From the NCBI GenBank assembly GCA_030691865.1, contig JAUYDL010000005.1, positions 1-15,481 of the forward strand: a stretch of DNA of 15,481 nt, read 5' to 3'. Shown here one piece after another: positions 15,101 through 15,481 of this stretch (position 1 is its first letter; each line of letters opens with the position of its first letter). This DNA is from Candidatus Omnitrophota bacterium. GTDB lineage: Bacteria; Omnitrophota; Gorgyraeia; Gygaellales; Profunditerraquicolaceae. The notes under the pieces were generated by a model. It saw only the letters and a program-made list of their open reading frames with translations, did not search any database and was not told the origin of the DNA. The translations under genes and the position numbers were made by a program.

Positions 15101-15481
15101 ATGCAGGCGGCTTTTCAGAAATATGTGCATAATGCCACCAGTAAGACGATTAACTTTCCTCATGAGGCAACCATTGAAGAGGTACATAGGTCTTATATCC
15201 TGGCCTTTGATTCAAACTGTAAAGGCATAACTATCTATCGCGATAGAAGCCGTGAAGAGCAGGTATTAAATGTTGGCAAGCCTAAAGAGAAGCAAGAGGC
15301 TAAAGGTATGTATGAAATTAAAAAAGAGATTGCCCCGCGTCCCAGGCCGGAAGTAATCATCGGAACTACGACTAAGGTCTCCACCGGTTGCGGCAATCTT
15401 TATGTCACGATAAATCTTGATGAAGATGGTAAACCTTTTGAATTATTTACTCAGATGGGTAAGGCCGGTGGTTGCGCGGCT
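12182..15481 (+). CDS. nrdJ: Class II (B12-dependent) ribonucleotide reductase with in-frame intein (3' partial)
   Basis: Adenosylcobalamin-dependent reductase that makes deoxyribonucleotides. Translation begins at ATG 12182 behind GAGGTG and is open for 1100 codons to the right edge. An intein occupies residues 163-620; the exteins join as VKQGG + TRRGANMG, the normal uninterrupted class II sequence. In precursor numbering, the redox cysteines are Cys91 (QLSAC) and Cys743 (YESC). Cys732 in NPCGEQ is the thiyl-radical cysteine, flanked by the conserved Asn and Glu. APTGTISII is the phosphate-binding loop. The N-terminus starts directly with LSPNAIKVLERRYL and lacks an ATP-cone. At the edge the C-terminal TSCPD-like region begins (STGCGNLYVTINLDEDGKPF). 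It has its own promoter and probable NrdR sites. Confidence 0.95.
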   Translation, partial: MELKLSPNAIKVLERRYLRKDQEGRLIETPEQMFTRVASAIAIADKQYGATEQDVKLIADSFFKMMANLEFLPNSPCLMNAGKELGQLSACFTLPIEDSMESIFETLKITSLIHKSGGGTGFSFSRLRPKNAVVKTTGGVASGPISFMRVYDAATEAVKQGGCVVPETRVATEKGLKQIKDLCDYKVPPKGWYLYNGNAFAVSTDEGIKRCTEFYNNGTVAVKKISTRNGYSVSATGEHRFRIIDERGNYAWKKLKDIKIGDWAALQKDTFVSNKSFRLPEFKASSHFNAKKIKIPSEISKELGEFIGAFIGDGSITRNRRGTGRLIFSLSDEEKELSSHLMRIAKNLFGINPVTQKKKNDASTNYFFNSTVLVDWLCFIGAAKQSALTARIPEIIFSGTVEFARGFLRGLFSTDGTVSKEGYPSLSSVSAGLIKDAQQLLLSLGIPTKIRKITKRESSFGKNPVYVLSVITIEGLRCFSKDVGFIHTKKNRRLRGADLKAWEFNDIIPNQERLLKDLYDGPGRGCGPNRCKLGANRLLYRDIQHYLPGVVSSRNFTRSRLVKLAATHYELSSSGAIQWFLNNKQFYDQVISIGKGRSQTLDLSVPANNTYIANGFVSHNTRRGANMGILRVDHPDILEFITCKENDTHITNFNISVAITDEFMRRLAKAEDYDLIDPHTHKPVQKINSKEVFNLIVKQAHKNGEPGIIFIDRINQYNPTPKLGMIESTNPCGEQPLLPYESCDLGSINLDQMYRKTGSRCEIDWERLKEVTGLAVIFLDNLIDVNKFPLPEIEKATKATRKIGLGVMGWASLLIRLSIPYNSEEAVALAEKVMSFILDEANRKSLELGKAKGVFPAFEGSIYDRKDGTTRMRNATLTTIAPTGTISIIAGPCSSGIEPLFALSYHRSVMDNDKLVEVEPLFEQVARERGFYSSQLMEKIAQSASIKDIKEIPEDVRRIFVTAHDIAPEWHVRMQAAFQKYVHNATSKTINFPHEATIEEVHRSYILAFDSNCKGITIYRDRSREEQVLNVGKPKEKQEAKGMYEIKKEIAPRPRPEVIIGTTTKVSTGCGNLYVTINLDEDGKPFELFTQMGKAGGCAA
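12668..14041 (+). mobile_element. Intein with LAGLIDADG homing endonuclease in nrdJ
   Basis: A 458-residue protein-splicing element inserted between Gly162 and the +1 Thr621. In intein numbering, Cys1 starts block A (CVVPETRVATEKGLKQIKDL) and block B has T..H (ATGEHRF, His77). Block F/G is LDLSVPANNTYIANGF then VSHN, with penultimate His457 and Asn458. These are all the residues needed for class 1 splicing. The endonuclease has two LAGLIDADG motifs: LGEFIGAFIGDGS with Asp151, and FLRGLFSTDGTV with Asp253. Both catalytic acids remain, so homing activity may persist. A stretch of about 130 residues before block F, with CGPNRC and RLVKLAATHYEL, is not assigned and may recognise DNA. The insertion sits in a conserved active-site-region motif, as is usual for inteins. 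Confidence 0.95.

Overview
The window is a stretch of bacterial chromosome, moderately AT-rich, with every gene on the + strand. Gene content and style point to an uncultivated Gram-negative-like lineage. Signs are Sec and lipoprotein signal peptides, good sigma70-type promoters, a class II (B12-dependent) ribonucleotide reductase, many TPR and coiled-coil envelope proteins, and intergenic palindromic repeats. My best guess is Candidatus Omnitrophota (OP3) or a neighbouring PVC-type phylum. This rests on general resemblance and was not tested by a search.

Region 1 (1-6719) is a carbohydrate locus. It holds two MalF/MalG-type sugar ABC permeases (the first cut at its 5' end) and two paralogous glycoside hydrolases of the GH2/GH-A TIM-barrel type (1728-4124 and 5478-6719). 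Between the hydrolases lies a secreted protein made of two tandem copies of a carbohydrate-binding-like beta-sandwich (4228-5376). The first hydrolase has a long N-terminal extension with a TPR-like stretch and an EF-hand-like calcium-loop insert; the second looks like a lipoprotein. A plausible reading is that glycan is bound and cleaved outside the inner membrane and the sugars are imported by the permeases. The binding protein and ATPase are not in view.

Region 2 (6720-12042) holds an exported TPR protein, a ROK-family regulator behind a clear promoter, a membrane-anchored coiled-coil protein and a LacI-family regulator. The two sugar-type regulators next to the transport/hydrolase genes are likely to control carbohydrate functions, but no operator could be assigned.

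Region 3 (12043-15481) is nrdJ, a class II ribonucleotide reductase that runs off the right edge. It is interrupted in frame by a 458-residue intein carrying a LAGLIDADG homing endonuclease. Upstream are a near-consensus sigma70 promoter and two NrdR-box-like palindromes whose starts are 31 bp apart, the spacing known for NrdR sites.

Several palindromic elements lie between or inside genes. Two copies share an 18-nt GGGGACGGTTC-type arm (5398-5449 and 8371-8413). One hairpin directly abuts the ribosome-binding site of the twin-domain protein. One long AT-rich imperfect inverted repeat (about 1738-1866) is translated as the N-terminus of the first hydrolase. No tRNA, rRNA, CRISPR array or insertion sequence was seen, and no stretch over 300 bases lacks a gene.
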